From: Begonia masoniana
Lineage: Eukaryota > Streptophyta > Magnoliopsida > Cucurbitales > Begoniaceae
Length of the DNA: 64,000 bases
Direction of reading: 5' to 3'
Assembly: GCA_022432975.1 (NCBI GenBank)
Contig: CM039502.1
Span: 71,570,573-71,634,572, forward strand
The notes beneath the pieces were generated by a model. That model ran no database searches, was not told the DNA's origin, and saw nothing but the letters and a program-made list of their open reading frames with translations. How positions within the stretch are numbered: the first letter of the stretch is position 1; each line of letters begins with the position of its first letter. Shown here in pieces: positions 31,556 through 43,114 of this stretch. The translations under genes were made by a program, and so were the position numbers.

Positions 31556-32420
31556 CTACGGTGGGACATTGTCGTCATCTTGCTCCATCCAATCTATGAT
31601 GGTTTTCGTCAGCTCTCTTTGGGACTCAACAAGCTCTCTCTGTGTGACGGCGAGCTCCTCGACTCTGTCTACGAGGAACTCTAGTCTCTGCTCCATTCTA
31701 TCCAAACAACTAGCCGTCTGGGGGGACAATGGCCGCGCGGCGGCCTCCTCCATAGGAACATCTGTAGAAGTAGAGGCCCCCTGATCTCCCTTGAACACCC
31801 AAGTCACATCGACTTCAAATAGGCTCATTTGAATCAAATGAAGTCTAGCAAATACATCGCCGAATCTTTGTACTCTCAGTTGTTCTCCAATTGGTAGCTG
31901 AACCCGAGCTCGCTCGATGATCTTCTATATCAACATGTCGTACGGCAGATTCTTGTTGCATGTCCAACCGATCTCATGCATGTAACCTAAAATCACGAAG
32001 CCATGGTCGATCATCTTCCCGTTGTACAGCTTCTCCATCACATAGATATTCATGCAGCTCACGAGATCAATATGTCCATCCCGAGGTAGAATGGTGTGAG
32101 TTATCAGATTGTGAATAACCTGAGCTCTAACATTCAAATCCTTGGATTTTGGCTTCACGAACCATCCTATATTTGCATTTCGAAGAATTTCCCTAAGGAA
32201 GTCAAGTCTCTCCGCCGATCTGAAAAAATCACAATCTCGGGAAGTATGGTAGTATCTCTCCACCTCATTCTCTTCTCCAGCAAACCCGAACACTTCATTA
32301 ACCGTCTCTAGAGGTATCAAAATCTCTGTACCAAGGATGTACGTCTTCAAACATCATGAGCTCTCAGTAGAGGTCAAGTTCGCATAAAACAAGCGAACAA
32401 TTCTATCGCAGCTATCGCCC
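31556..32420 (-). pseudogene. MULE second gene (putative plant transposon protein domain plus coiled coil)
   Basis: Opposite to the transposase. The minus-strand frame 32350-31925 carries KTYILGTEILIPLETVN, FLREILRNANIGW, LNVRAQVIHNLITHTILPRDGH and GHIDLVSCMNIYVMEKL. Just upstream, in another frame, is RLFYANLTS. The domain continues to NLPYDMLI, then a stop. A second frame (31837-31556) adds a heptad-rich segment (LDRMEQRLEFLVDRVEELAV) and an acidic end. Domain order (FYANL, long alpha-helical body, coiled coil) matches ORF3 of the SIRE copia elements. One or two frame breaks are visible. It occupies the position of mudrB in MuDR but is not recognisably mudrB. Function unknown. Confidence 0.7.
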
Positions 32421-32996
32421 CTCAATCCCTACACTCCATGTAGGGCTATTCTGTAGAACATCTAATTGATCTCCAATGACTCCCAACCTCTAAGTTGATG
32501 GTCTTTGAATGAATAACCGAACGGTTTGACATATCCCGCTCAAACTGCTCTTTACACATCTGATTTCAAAATTCATTTGAAATATACTCAGTTGGCGATC
32601 GTCACGCTTCACATGGAGCACCTTGTGACGACAGTGGCCGGTTTGTCGGACCCCCTTGAAATTGTCCTTTTGTGACATCGATGGGCGATTTGACGGAGGC
32701 CATTTGGTAGGGCCACCTTGTGACGGGGTAGCTTTTCATTTAACCATCAATTTGGGTGTCATTTGATGGTAATTTAACAATTTAGGTTGAATTGGGAATT
32801 TAGAGATTTTGATGATTTAGTGTTCAGATTTGTAGGATTTTTTTATGATATTAGAAGGCAAAGATTAGGGATAGGGAAATCAATAAGGTGGGGGCGTGAA
32901 ATTGTAAGATTTTGTGTTGGAATCGCTGTTGGGGCTGAGAGGAAATCAGATTTTTTAGCAATAGAGGGTGGAAAGAGGGGGGGGGGGGGGGGGGAT

Positions 32997-33005
32997 TTTT
33001 TTATA
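32997..33005 (-). promoter_or_regulatory. TATA box inside the right inverted repeat
   Basis: The minus strand reads TATAAAAAA, facing the second gene. The position mirrors the left TATA box. Confidence 0.45.
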
Positions 33006-33662
33006 CTGCTGGGGATCGACTTTCCATTCTGGGGCAATGTCCCCCCTTTCTCAACCCTAATTTTAAAAACTGGAGGTCATCGCCCTCCATCGGCCACCCG
33101 TTCTCCAACCCTAATTTTGAGAACGAGAGGTGATCTCAACCCTCCGTTCTCCCAAAAAAAAAAAAAAAATTATGGGGTGCGAACGAGAGCTCACCACCCC
33201 GAAACGACTCACCGTTCTCAAAAACAATGTTTGAGAACAGGGGTTGTTTAAAGACGGTGACCGCCCGTTCCCAAATATCTCTAAAATGGGGAGAAGGAAC
33301 GGGGGGCCGTTGGGGTGCGGGACCCCCCGTTCTCCAACCATGTGTGGTCACGTTAGAAGGGGACCCGGGGGGGGGGGGGTGTCCCCAACCACTACATTGA
33401 CCCCACGACCCAATACATTCAGTGCCACGTAAGCACTGGATAGAACTGGGGGTGATTGGCCCTCCGTTCGCAGCGTAAATTGAGGACGGAGGATGATCGA
33501 CCTCCCATTCTAGGCGTAAATTGATAACGGGAGATGACTGGCCACCCGCCAAAGTTTGATCTGTTATATTTTTTATAGTTTAGGGTTTTAGTTGTTAGGA
33601 TTTTTAGTTTAAGGGTTGTTTCAAATTAAACTCATACTTTGAAGTTCAAATTGGTTTTAACC
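33000..33662 (-). repeat. Right terminal inverted repeat of the MULE
   Basis: Inverted match of 28282-28900. It contains homopolymer runs absent or shorter on the left (an A run near 33155-33168 and a G run near 33367-33380). A further G run at about 32979-32993 lies just outside the arm. Confidence 0.85.
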
Positions 33663-33671
33663 TTTTTTTAA

Positions 33672-36600
33672 AAAAAAAAAATCTCCAGTTAATTCCACAC
33701 GAGTAAAGGTTTAAAACTAGTCGGTCGGTCGAGGCCAAACTTGAAAAAGTCTCGCTCCATAATCAAATCACATCCTCTAAAGTATGTGCAAGTGGTGACA
33801 CTGTTGACTTTGTCAGGGAGAGTGAGTTTCATGTTAAGCAACTTCATCTGGGGTTCAAACCAACCACTTCATTCATTAAAAACCTATATCCAATCATCAG
33901 TTAGTTTAATAAATAGTCTAGTTTTAACAACTTAAACCTATGTTTAACTTAATCCCAACTTATATTTACCATTCTAAAAGTAAACTATAGTGTGACGTGG
34001 AGAGTGTTTATTGGACATGATCTGATGCATTATCATGCTTCATTTACACAAAACAACGATGAAAATGATCTGCAGGATATGGACAAAAAAAATGGCGCTA
34101 ATCCCCAAGAACACCCATATGACTAGCATGTTTGCTCGAGAAATATTAGTTAAATGTCCAATAATCAAGGGAAAAAATGGAGAATTAATTGGTTTGTACG
34201 TTGACATTTTATTAATATAGTTTCCACAAAGACAAATAGTCCAAATCAAACATATCCATATGTCACAGCTTGGAATGTCAACTATAGAATTTTAAATGCA
34301 TTAAAAAAAGAATAGATAGAGAGAGAATGAAATAAAATAATCATGATTAGCTAATATAATTATAGTATAATAAAGAGTATTATTGTTGGTTTAAGTAGAG
34401 TGGGTTTGAAGAAAGTAAAGGGAAGAGTAGGTTGTGGGGGAGGGAGTAGATGAGTGGAGATGCTTGGCGTGAAGGAATTATTTGGGAGGAAATGGTGGCG
34501 AAGAGGGATGTAACGTTGTTTAATGCCAGCATCATCAGTTGTTTGGGAGCCTAAGAAAAGCATATCTTTTCTCTATTATTTCAACCTCTTCCCCTACTAC
34601 TTGTATCACTACTTCACCTCTTCTTTCAAAAGTCAATTATAAATTAAAAAAAAAAAGTTGTTTGTGTATTTGATCTAGGTTGATTCTTTCAATTATCGGT
34701 CACCTTGACCTTCGATTGCATTGTAAATACATGTTTGCGCTTGCAAATCTTATGGTGTCGTGTTTTAAATTGGAATTTCATAAGAATAAAGTGTCAATAA
34801 CCGGAGAGTTATCTAATCCAACATCACTTGAGAAAGATGGAAGAGATCAATAATTAAGTTTCATTTGTAATAAAATGTGTTTTGGAGTAAATTTAATAAC
34901 AAATCATCTTATTATCATAAGTGAGGCTGCACATCGATTGTTCTTCTACTCGATCATTTTAACTCAAGGTCTCGCTCACCCTACGTTGTACACTTGAGGA
35001 GAGACTTCTCTCTCAAAATAATGATACTACTTAAATTGGTACACTTGGTTGAATTCAAAATAATTAGATGAATAAGAAAATCGGCGGGAATGGTGGAGAT
35101 TGTAGCATTATGATGGAAGAAAATGTATGGAAAATCTTCACGTTATGGATGACAAACCCATTTGAGAGTAAAAGAATAGGCAGGAAAGTATAAGGCAAAG
35201 GGAAGCAACCCAACAAAATTATTAAATTTATCAAACCGATTACAAATAAATAATAAATTTGATTTCATTTATCCTCTGTAACTAATAATTTATATTCACA
35301 ATAAACAATTTTAATTGTACATCGGCTTTATTTTTAAGTATAATTAAATCACTATTGACCATTCACAAAAAAAAAAAAAAAAAAAAAGAATTGTATGGAT
35401 GTGCTTGTATTGAACAGATTACGTACAATTTTTCTTCTACTTTTCTGTTCGAGTTATGGGTAATGATCGGAGTTGATTCATCATTTTAAACTCTCATCCA
35501 AAACAATTTGCTAAATTTCACGAAACTATTTCATGAAAATTCATTGATATATTCTAAACAAACCGACTTTGATTCTTGAAATAATCTACCCATTGGACTA
35601 AAAAAAGTATATAAAGCATCGAGTGAGATCCACTTTTCTATATAAGATCAAAACATCAAAATAATATCTTTGTACTTCTGACCCCTAGTAAATTCATACA
35701 TCATTTGTGTCATTTTTAGAATCTTCAATATTATGGACGTTTTGACTTTGATGAACATTGATTAAACTCAAAGGTTCTTATTTTATCTATAAGGGTCCAC
35801 ATATATCATATCCACCATAATATTGCTTTTAACAAAAAAATTAAATTAAGTGATATTAAATTTGAATTAAATTAGTATAAAAATAAATATGCAAAAAAAA
35901 AAAAAAAAAAAAAGGGAAGAGAAAAAGACCAACAAGCAAAGAGCTTATTGAATTGGGCCTAAAAATTCTTCTTTATTGGATATGAACTTGCCCACCCAAA
36001 TAGCTGGTTTAATACGATTTGAGAGCTTGATCTGAAGGATTTTAGAAATTGTTATTACTGTCACTCTTTCTTTCTTCTATTTCACTTCTTCCAATCTTTA
36101 TAATCTTTTTTAAGCTAACGATTTAAGATAATTCTAAGTACTCACGAAGGGCGCATGAAAGTGAGAATAGAGCTTAGAATTTGTAGTTTAAGGGGAAGGT
36201 TTCTTCAAATGGGCGATGAAGTACGACATGGAGGTCTCTTTGACGAGAAACAATGTAGAAGTTAGGATAAAGTGTAGATTGAGCCCCTGAATTCAGGGTC
36301 AATGACTATTTTCTTTTTGGCAAACTTACTCTTATACTTGGATTAGTTAGCAATGACATATGTCTTTGAAAAAATTTATCAAAATCTTTCATATTTTTTT
36401 GCTTATGTTAGTTATTTTAACACCTTAGTTATCTTGACTCACTCAATTTAACTCACACTCTCACATTCAATTCAATTACTGACCTTAGTTGGAATGTCTT
36501 CTAAACTTCGAAATCGATTGTGATATCGAGCAAGTAGAGAAAATCGAGTAAATCAAGATAATCAAAATATGTTAAACGAAAAACGTGAGATATTTGACAA

Positions 36601-37267
36601 ATTTTATCAAGGCACAAATCATTTACTAAAGAACCCAAATAAAAGGATAATTTTGCCAAAAAATGGTTTATAATATTTGCACTTTGCACTTTGCTCATTA
36701 ATTTATATAAAGTAATTAGTCATAATAACATAAGAAATAGAGGTGAAATTCATGCATCTCTCAACCTTCTTCTCCCATTAATAATAAACATATGTTCCAC
36801 TTTATTCGTATGGGATGATATTATATTGTTATGCATCAAGTCCAACACGTTTTGTGATTTCAGGTTTCTAATGCAGCAAATTGGGTGGTTCTTGACAGCA
36901 ACAAGCAGCATCCATATCACATATGGAGAGCATTTTAAACAGGGAAATGACGATTTCTCATGCTGCGGCTATTCATCAACATGCTGATGGATTTATTGAC
37001 TCTCTTGTAGTTAATCAGTTTGGTATCTTACAGACAGATTAATATCCCAAGATCTAATAAGTCATATAGTCTGCAAGTTTAAATTCTAAGTTCTTCTAAT
37101 TCTTTAGCTATTTATTTTCCCAGAAGCTTCTATGTAAGGGTAATCAAAAGTTTGTCTAATAACGTGTTCAAGTTTACTTAATCTCATTTATCTATAAATG
37201 TCATTTCTTGCATCGATGTCATATTCTCCTTATATCATGAAAATATAATGAGAAAGGGCACTTGAAA
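33672..37267. other. AT-rich intergenic DNA, no recognised gene
   Basis: About 3.6 kb with poly(A) runs at about 35369-35388 and 35894-35913, and no frame with a recognisable domain. A non-AT-rich patch at 36860-37010 (GCAGCAAATTGGGTGGTTCT onward) could be a decayed exon or retroelement piece, but I cannot identify it. Confidence 0.5.
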
Positions 37268-37417
37268 TGTAAGATTCCTTTTTTTTCATATAATTTTGAA
37301 GAGAATTTACAGGAATTTATACATAAACATTTTCTAATTTAAAAGATTCTATATTTATTAGGATTACAATCAACTTCCCAAATTATATCAAACCTCTAAT
37401 TTTTAGTGATTTCAACA
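37268..37417 (-). repeat. 3' LTR of copia-4
   Basis: About 150 bp. The minus strand begins TGTTGAAATCAC right after an ACTTGAGGGCAG polypurine-like tract and ends at GGAATCTTACA. There is no second LTR in the window to confirm it, so the left boundary is by TG...CA and size only. Confidence 0.55.
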
Positions 37418-37429
37418 CTGCCCTCAAGT

Positions 37430-38762
37430 TGGTATGTAGATGTTATCCATGCCCAACTTGTCAACAAATTTGAAGAAAACTTGTCTTGAAACAGTCTCGG
37501 TGAGAATATCAGCTAACTAGTCTTCTAATCGAAGCTTTGACAATTCTACAAGTTTCTCGTCTAATTTCTCTTTAATAAAAAACTTGTCCACTTCAACATG
37601 TTTTGTCCGATCTTCCTAGACTGGATTGTGAGCGATGTCACATGTTGCTTTATTATCACAAAATAGTCGTAGTTTTCAAGGTGGAAAATCCAAAATCTCG
37701 CAAAAGGAGCTTTAGCCATAATTCCTCGCAAAGACCAAATGTCATACCTTTGAATTCAACTTCAACACTCGAACGACCAACAACATCTTGCTTCTTACTT
37801 TGTCAGGTTACAAGATTCCATCCTACAAAGGTGAAGTACCCACAAGCAGATTTTCTGTCATCTCTAGAGCCTACCAAGTCAGCATCAATGCATGTCTCTA
37901 TACTTTGATTATAGAAGTTTTTTTTAACATGAGTCCTTTCCCTAGAGCATTCTTTAGATATCTAAAGACATGCACGACAACATTCATGTGTTGTTCTCCA
38001 GGATCATGCATGTATTTACTTACTACACTTAATGCATATGTGAGATCTGGCCTTGTAAGTCGTAAATACAACAATCTTCCAACTAGTCTCTGATATCTAC
38101 ATTTATCAACAGTTTTTTCCTTTTTTTGTTGTGTTCTAACTTTAGACCTTTTTCTATTGGTGTATCATCATGTTTACATCTCGTCATCCCGATCTTTTGT
38201 TAAAGATCTATTGTGTACTTTCTCTGAAATAGAAATATCCCAACTTTTTTATCGAAAAATTTTATTTCCAAGAAAGTCTTTTAATGGACCAAGATCTTTC
38301 ATTCGAATTCCTAGTAGAAATAATTTTGTAGTTTTTTCCTTTCCTCAGGATCATTTCCTGTGACTAACATATCATCAACATACACAGTAAGAACAGTAAT
38401 CTTAACGTGTTGTTTTTTCAGGAACAATGTGTGGTCTGCATTACTTTGTTTGTAGTTGAAAGCTTTCATTGCCTTTGTGAATCTTCCGAACCATGTTCTA
38501 AGAGATTGCTTAAACCCATACAAGGATTTATTTAGTCTACACACTTTATGGCTTTGGTATTCTTTTAACAAACATCCTGGAATTCACTGTGTAAGATAGC
38601 ACTCTTCACATCAAATTGTTGTAAAGATCAATCCATAATTGCATCAAGAGATAGTAATACTCGGACTGTGTTAATCTTGGCTATTGTGCAAAAGTTTTTT
38701 TTGTAATCAATTTCATAGGCTTGCGTGTACCTTTCGGCTACAAGTCTTGTCTTGAACCATTC
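37430..38762 (-). pseudogene. Copia-4 pol, reverse transcriptase and RNase H
   Basis: Minus-strand fragments. RT starts at RLVAERYTQ (about 38750). FDVKSAILHSEF, then LNKSLYGFKQSLRTW and the catalytic VYVDDMLVTGND (about 38390-38350) follow in 38571-38311. The thumb and RNase H regions (RYQRLVGRLLYL, RPDLTYALSVVSKYMH, CDNKATCDIAHNPV, RTKHVEVDKFFI) run to about 37430. At least six stops or frameshifts. Inactive. Confidence 0.78.
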
Positions 38763-38767
38763 AATAC

Positions 38768-39048
38768 TGTTAGGATTAGACGGCTTAATCTACCTGTAAC
38801 GAACGATCGAAAATACGAAAAAAAAACAAAACACAGATTTATAGTGGTTCACTCTCGTTGTGAGAGCTACGTCCACTGGCCGCTGACAGATTTCACTAAG
38901 ATCAAAAATAAGTTACAAAAGTTTTGCCTCACACTCTCAGTTACTATCACTTTACACTCGATATACTAGACGATTTAGGGTTACAGAATAACAGGGTGCA
39001 TAATGACTAAAATACCCCCAAACCTAAATTAGACTCCATAACTCAACA
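38768..39048 (-). repeat. 3' LTR of copia-3
   Basis: 281 bp. The minus strand begins TGTTGAGTTATGG after the polypurine tract AAGTGGGAGATT and ends CTAATCCTAACA. It contains a CTCTCACAACGAGAG hairpin. Confidence 0.88.
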
Positions 39049-39109
39049 ATCTCCCACTTGAAGACTAATCTCATCATCTCTCCATCTGTAGCGGCTTCAT
39101 TTCAATGTC

Positions 39110-40705
39110 TCATCCAAGAAGTCCGACTGAAGTTACGCACAACTTCAGCTTCTCACTCGTCACAGCTTTCGTCAACATATTAGCTGGATTCTGACTTCCT
39201 GGGATCTTCTCAAGCGCTAATACTCTATCTTCTAAGGCGGATCTGATGAAGTGATAATGCACTTGTATATACTTTGTCTTGCCATGATAAACTGGGTTCT
39301 TTGCCAAATGGATGGCACTTTGGCTGTCACAATGCAATACACTCTCATCGTAGTTTTGGCCTAACTCGCATAAGAAAGGCTGCAACCATATCATCTCCTT
39401 TGCGGCTTCTGTCGCTGCAATATACTTGGCTTCACAACTAGAAAGAGCGACGACATCTTGAAGCCTCGAAACCCAACTGATGGTGGTATCACCCAAGGTG
39501 TGGACATACCCAATCCTGCTCTTACTAATGTCAATATCGCCACCATTATCAGCATCAACGTATCCATCTAGGCCCAAGTCTGATTTTTGAAAACATAAAG
39601 CGAACTTTGAACTTCCCTTCAAGTATCGCAAGATCCATTTTGTGGCTTTCCAATGTTTCCTTCCTGGATTACTCATAAACCTGCTGACAACTTCCACTGC
39701 ATGTGCAATGTCTGGTCGTGTGCAAACCATCACGTACATAAGACTACCAACAGCAGAGGCATATGGAACAGTAGCCATGTAGTTCTTCTCTTCATCGATC
39801 GAGGGTGACTGTTCTTTGGATAGTCTGAAATGACTAGCCAACGGTGTAGTGACTGGCTTAGCATCGTGCATCTTGAACCTGCTAAGAACCTTCTTTACGT
39901 ACTCTTCTTATGACAGTTTGAGAACCTCCTTATCCCTGAAGATCCTCATCCCAAGGATTTGTTTTGCAGCACCCAAATCCTTCATTGCAAACTCTTTAGA
40001 TAACTTCCTTTTCAGCCTGTCAATCATGCAAGCTTGCTCCAGCAATCAACATATCATCAACGTAAAGGAGCAGAATAATATAGGAATTATCAAACATTTT
40101 GATGTAGCAGCAGTGATCGGCTTCACATCTCACAAAGTTGTTATTCTTCATGAAGTTATAGAACTTTCTGTACCTTTGCCTTGGAGCCTATTTCAAACCG
40201 TACAAGCTCTTCTGAAGCTTACACACAAGCTCCTTTTTATCTTTCACCTCGAAACCTTGTGGTTGCCGCATGTAGATCTCTTCATCTAAATCACCGTGAA
40301 GAAAAGCAGTTTTCACATCCATCTGCTGAAGATGAAGGTCTTCTTTCACAACCAAACCCAAGACAGTTCTGATTGTCATTAACTTCACCACTGGTGAGAA
40401 AATCTCAGTGTAGTCAATACCTTCCTTTTGTTGGAAACCTTTGACAACCAACCTAGCCTTGTACCGCTTGCTCTTATCATGTTCATCTTTAATTCGGTAA
40501 ACCCACTTGTTGTGCAATGCTTTCTTACCCTTCGGCAACTCAGCCAATTGTCAAGTTTGATTTGATTTCAAGGAGTCCATCTCATCTTTCATGGCTGCCT
40601 CCCACTTAATCGAATCATCATATTGTGCTGCTTCCTCGTAACATTCTAGTTTGCCTGTGTCGGTCGGCAGAATGTAATTAAGAGACGGAGACCATCTATG
40701 GACTG
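39110..40705 (-). pseudogene. Copia-3 reverse transcriptase and RNase H
   Basis: After insertion C the integrase tail resumes at about 40700 (PVHRWSPS). RT shows KALHNKWVYRIKDEHD, ARLVVKGFQQKEGIDYTEIF, QQMDVKTAFLHGDLDEEIYM (40547-40188), and YVDD near 40065. The 39871-39110 frame is intact for RNase H: VPYASAVGSLMYVMVCTRPD, DGYVDADNGGD, ALSSCEAKYIAATEAA, SQSAIHLAKNPVYH, ending before the polypurine tract. One stop near 40550 and frame loss at 39870-40190 disable it. Confidence 0.82.
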
Positions 40706-41500
40706 GTTTGTAACACCCGGTTTTACGAAATTTTATTATTCTGATATATAATTGCAATTTGATAAATATGTCAAATTAAGTCTGTTTTGCGAATGAAAAT
40801 TTTTAATAAAGCCTCGGTAATAAATTGGAATTTCTGGTGAAATATGGAAATTTGGAGAAAACGGATCGATGGATCAATTAAAGAAATAAGCGATGAAACA
40901 AATAGAAGATAAAAGAGGGGGCAAAATGGTCATTCAATAGGTTAAATTTTAATAAAAATCACATTTCTCTCTCTCCCTCAACACTTCACAATTTCCTCTC
41001 TGCGAAAACACCTCCAGGCGACTTTCTTCTCCTCCCTCTCGCGATTCCACTTCCGGCGACGAAGCTTCTCCTCCGACAAACGATTCTTCACGTTTCTTCT
41101 CCGAAACCATTTCCTAGGTAAAATTCTATAGTTTTGGAAGGTTTATTTCAGTTTTAAAGTTGTTAAACGGTTAGAGTTTTGTTTAGGATTTTTGCGAAAT
41201 CGTCGGGTTATGTTAGAAACGGCTAGGGTTGCCTTATTTATGACTTTAGTGGATGTATTGGTGAGCATTAGATGTAGTTGGGCAATTTAATGGTAGTTAT
41301 TGCCAATTTTGGTGGTTGGAGGTTTAAAAAAAAACTCCATTAATGGAGGTTTGAATATGTCGAGCACGAATTACTCGATGAAATGCCTCAATGAGTCAAA
41401 ATAGAGTTTTAGGAAATTTCCTTTAGTTAGGAGTTCCGTTAGTTTTCAAAGTTCGATAATTTAGGCTCGGTTTAATGCCATGTGTTGTGAAATATTTTAG

Positions 41501-41545
41501 GTGAACAACGCTCGTGGACGGAGCTCGGTGTGCTACGGACGCGAG
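41501..41545 (+). other. Predicted 45-nt middle exon of element C
   Basis: Acceptor AATATTTTAG, donor GCGAG|GTAAGT. Encodes EQRSWTELGVLRTR in the shared phase, closely matched by element F. Confidence 0.55.
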
Positions 41546-42662
41546 GTAAGTCTTCGTGACTCACTTGGCTGATCCGGCCTACAACGTAGGAGATTTTATT
41601 GCTCGAGGATATTTGGAGAAATTATTATTTAGTGTAGGTTGGATGGGTAGTTTAGGATAATTGTTATGTTAGAACGTTTTCATTAGGTTCGATGTATTGT
41701 TATGCTTTCTTTACTTTTATTGCACAAATCCATGTCCATGCATCATGTTTTACGAACTAGCACGAAAAATGAATTTCCGCATACATTTTCATGAAAAAAA
41801 CTGACTAATAAAAGATATGAATGTATGTAATTGTGGTCATGTCGGGGTGGGGTTCAGACATGGCTGTCCTGAGAGGAAGAGCATGTTTTCCCCCCTGTAG
41901 ATGAAAAGGACTATCTAACCGTTAGATGTGCCTTCTCCATCTAGTGAGAGTAAACCCTCGGTGACACCCATGCTATATGACTAAAGAATGAAAATGATGC
42001 ATGATTTTATGAACTGCATACACATGGCACGCATTTGCATTTACGAGGATTTACTGAGTCCTTTAGCTCATATGTTATTTCTATGGTGTAGGTGTCTTCG
42101 AAATAGGTGAGGATGATATTCCTCCACCCGACGCATGAAAAGGTTGATGGAGGATGGCCCATGGGAGTGCGCTGGGCAGCCAGTGCTTATTTTGACCCGT
42201 GGGGATAACATGTAGGTATTTTGAGATTTTAATAGATAGAAATTATCGATAATTGTATAGGAGAGTTTAGTTGGGCTTATGGGTGATTGGTTAAGAAATT
42301 CACCCGTTTTGATGTTTTGAAAACTCGTTTTGTGAAGTTCTTTTGTGAAGTTTTTCATTGAGATTATACTAGATCTGTTTGGAGTTATTTTAGGTTGTGT
42401 ATGGATACACTCAAGTTTTAGAGCTATCCATGCAGTTAGATTTCGTAATTTCCGTCTCTTTTTTAATACGTTTTAGGATACGATGCGAGTCGTGTTTTAT
42501 TATGATGAATGAAGTGTTAGTATAGTTTTTGGTGAAATGTTTGTTAGGAGTAGGTTGATGAAGGTGGAAGGAGAAAGGGGATGTGAGAAGTGTGAACTGT
42601 GTGTGGGTGGTGTGCAGGGGATCGAAGAAAAAGGAAAGAAACTGGTGGGGGGGGGGGGAGGG

Positions 42663-42915
42663 GGGGGGCAGCTCTCTGGATAAAAATCCAGAGAGCTAGC
42701 CGATCGATCGCCAGGGAGGGAGATCGATCGACCCTCTTTGGCTACGCTCTGGAAGAAATTCCAGAGCGTGTGCCGATCGATCGCCTGGTGAGGGCGATTG
42801 ATTGGCTGGTGATCGATCGCCACGGGGCAATCGATCAGCTGATATGGGAGCGATCGATCACCCTCTTATTTTTATAACAGCCGATCGATCGGCTGAAAGG
42901 GGCCGATCGATCGGC
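42663..42915 (+). repeat. Hairpin and CGATCG cluster in element C
   Basis: Contains AGCTCTCTGGA...TCCAGAGAGCT (42670-42698), GCTCTGGAA...TTCCAGAGC, the palindrome AGCCGATCGATCGGCT (twice, about 42881-42918) and several ATCGATCGCC words. It follows a G-rich run at 42642-42669. B, E and F have comparable clusters near their 3' ends. Confidence 0.8.
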
Positions 42916-43114
42916 TGTGCTTTTTACCGACAAAATGCCCTTTTTGCCCTCGTTAAGTTTGGCCGATGATTTTCTTTTATTTAGTATATTTCTTCAAATG
43001 ATTTTTAAAATGATTTCAACAATTCAAAGCTTTAAAAGTCGAAATTTCCTTAATGCACAAAACAAAAAATTTTATGGGAAATTAAGAGACAGGTTTAAGG
43101 GTCGTTACAGTTTG

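Larger units (their letters stand above)
28282..33662. mobile_element. Mutator-like element with long inverted repeats and two convergent genes
   Basis: The two ends are inverted repeats about 0.6 kb long (28282-28900 and 33000-33662). Outer tips are GGGTTACAACCAATTTG and, read inward from the right, GGTTAAAACCAATTTG. A 9-bp duplication tttttttaa (28273-28281 and 33663-33671) fits Mutator elements, but it is low-complexity and so weak evidence. Inside are a decayed mudrA-like transposase on plus and a second, unrelated gene on minus. The genes converge near 31.1-31.5 kb. Both are driven from TATA sites inside the inverted repeats, an organisation like maize MuDR. Both genes contain stops, so this copy is not autonomous. 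Confidence 0.85.
40711..43109 (+). mobile_element. TGTAAC element C (solo-LTR-like)
   Basis: 2399 bp between duplicated gtttg (40706-40710 and 43110-43114) in the copia-3 integrase/RT linker. The family's first TG overlaps the duplicate. It is oriented opposite to its host. Exon 1 ends at 41117 (CCTAG|GTAAAA), middle exon 41501-41545, exon 3 from 42092. Joining these keeps one frame open from at least about 41000 to TGA 42136-42138, ending in an acidic peptide (GEDDIPPPDA). The 3' zone 42660-42915 has stacked CTCTCTGGA/TCCAGAGAG hairpins and GATCGATCG words. Confidence 0.85.

Noticed and set aside
32787..33251. 154-aa frame opposite the MULE second gene
   Set aside because: Spans the inner part of the inverted repeat, including a poly-G run, and is Gly/Pro-rich by composition. 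A chance frame.
36691..36987. 98-aa frame with QQIGWFLTATSS
   Set aside because: Could be a decayed exon or RNase H-like piece, but no motif can be confirmed.
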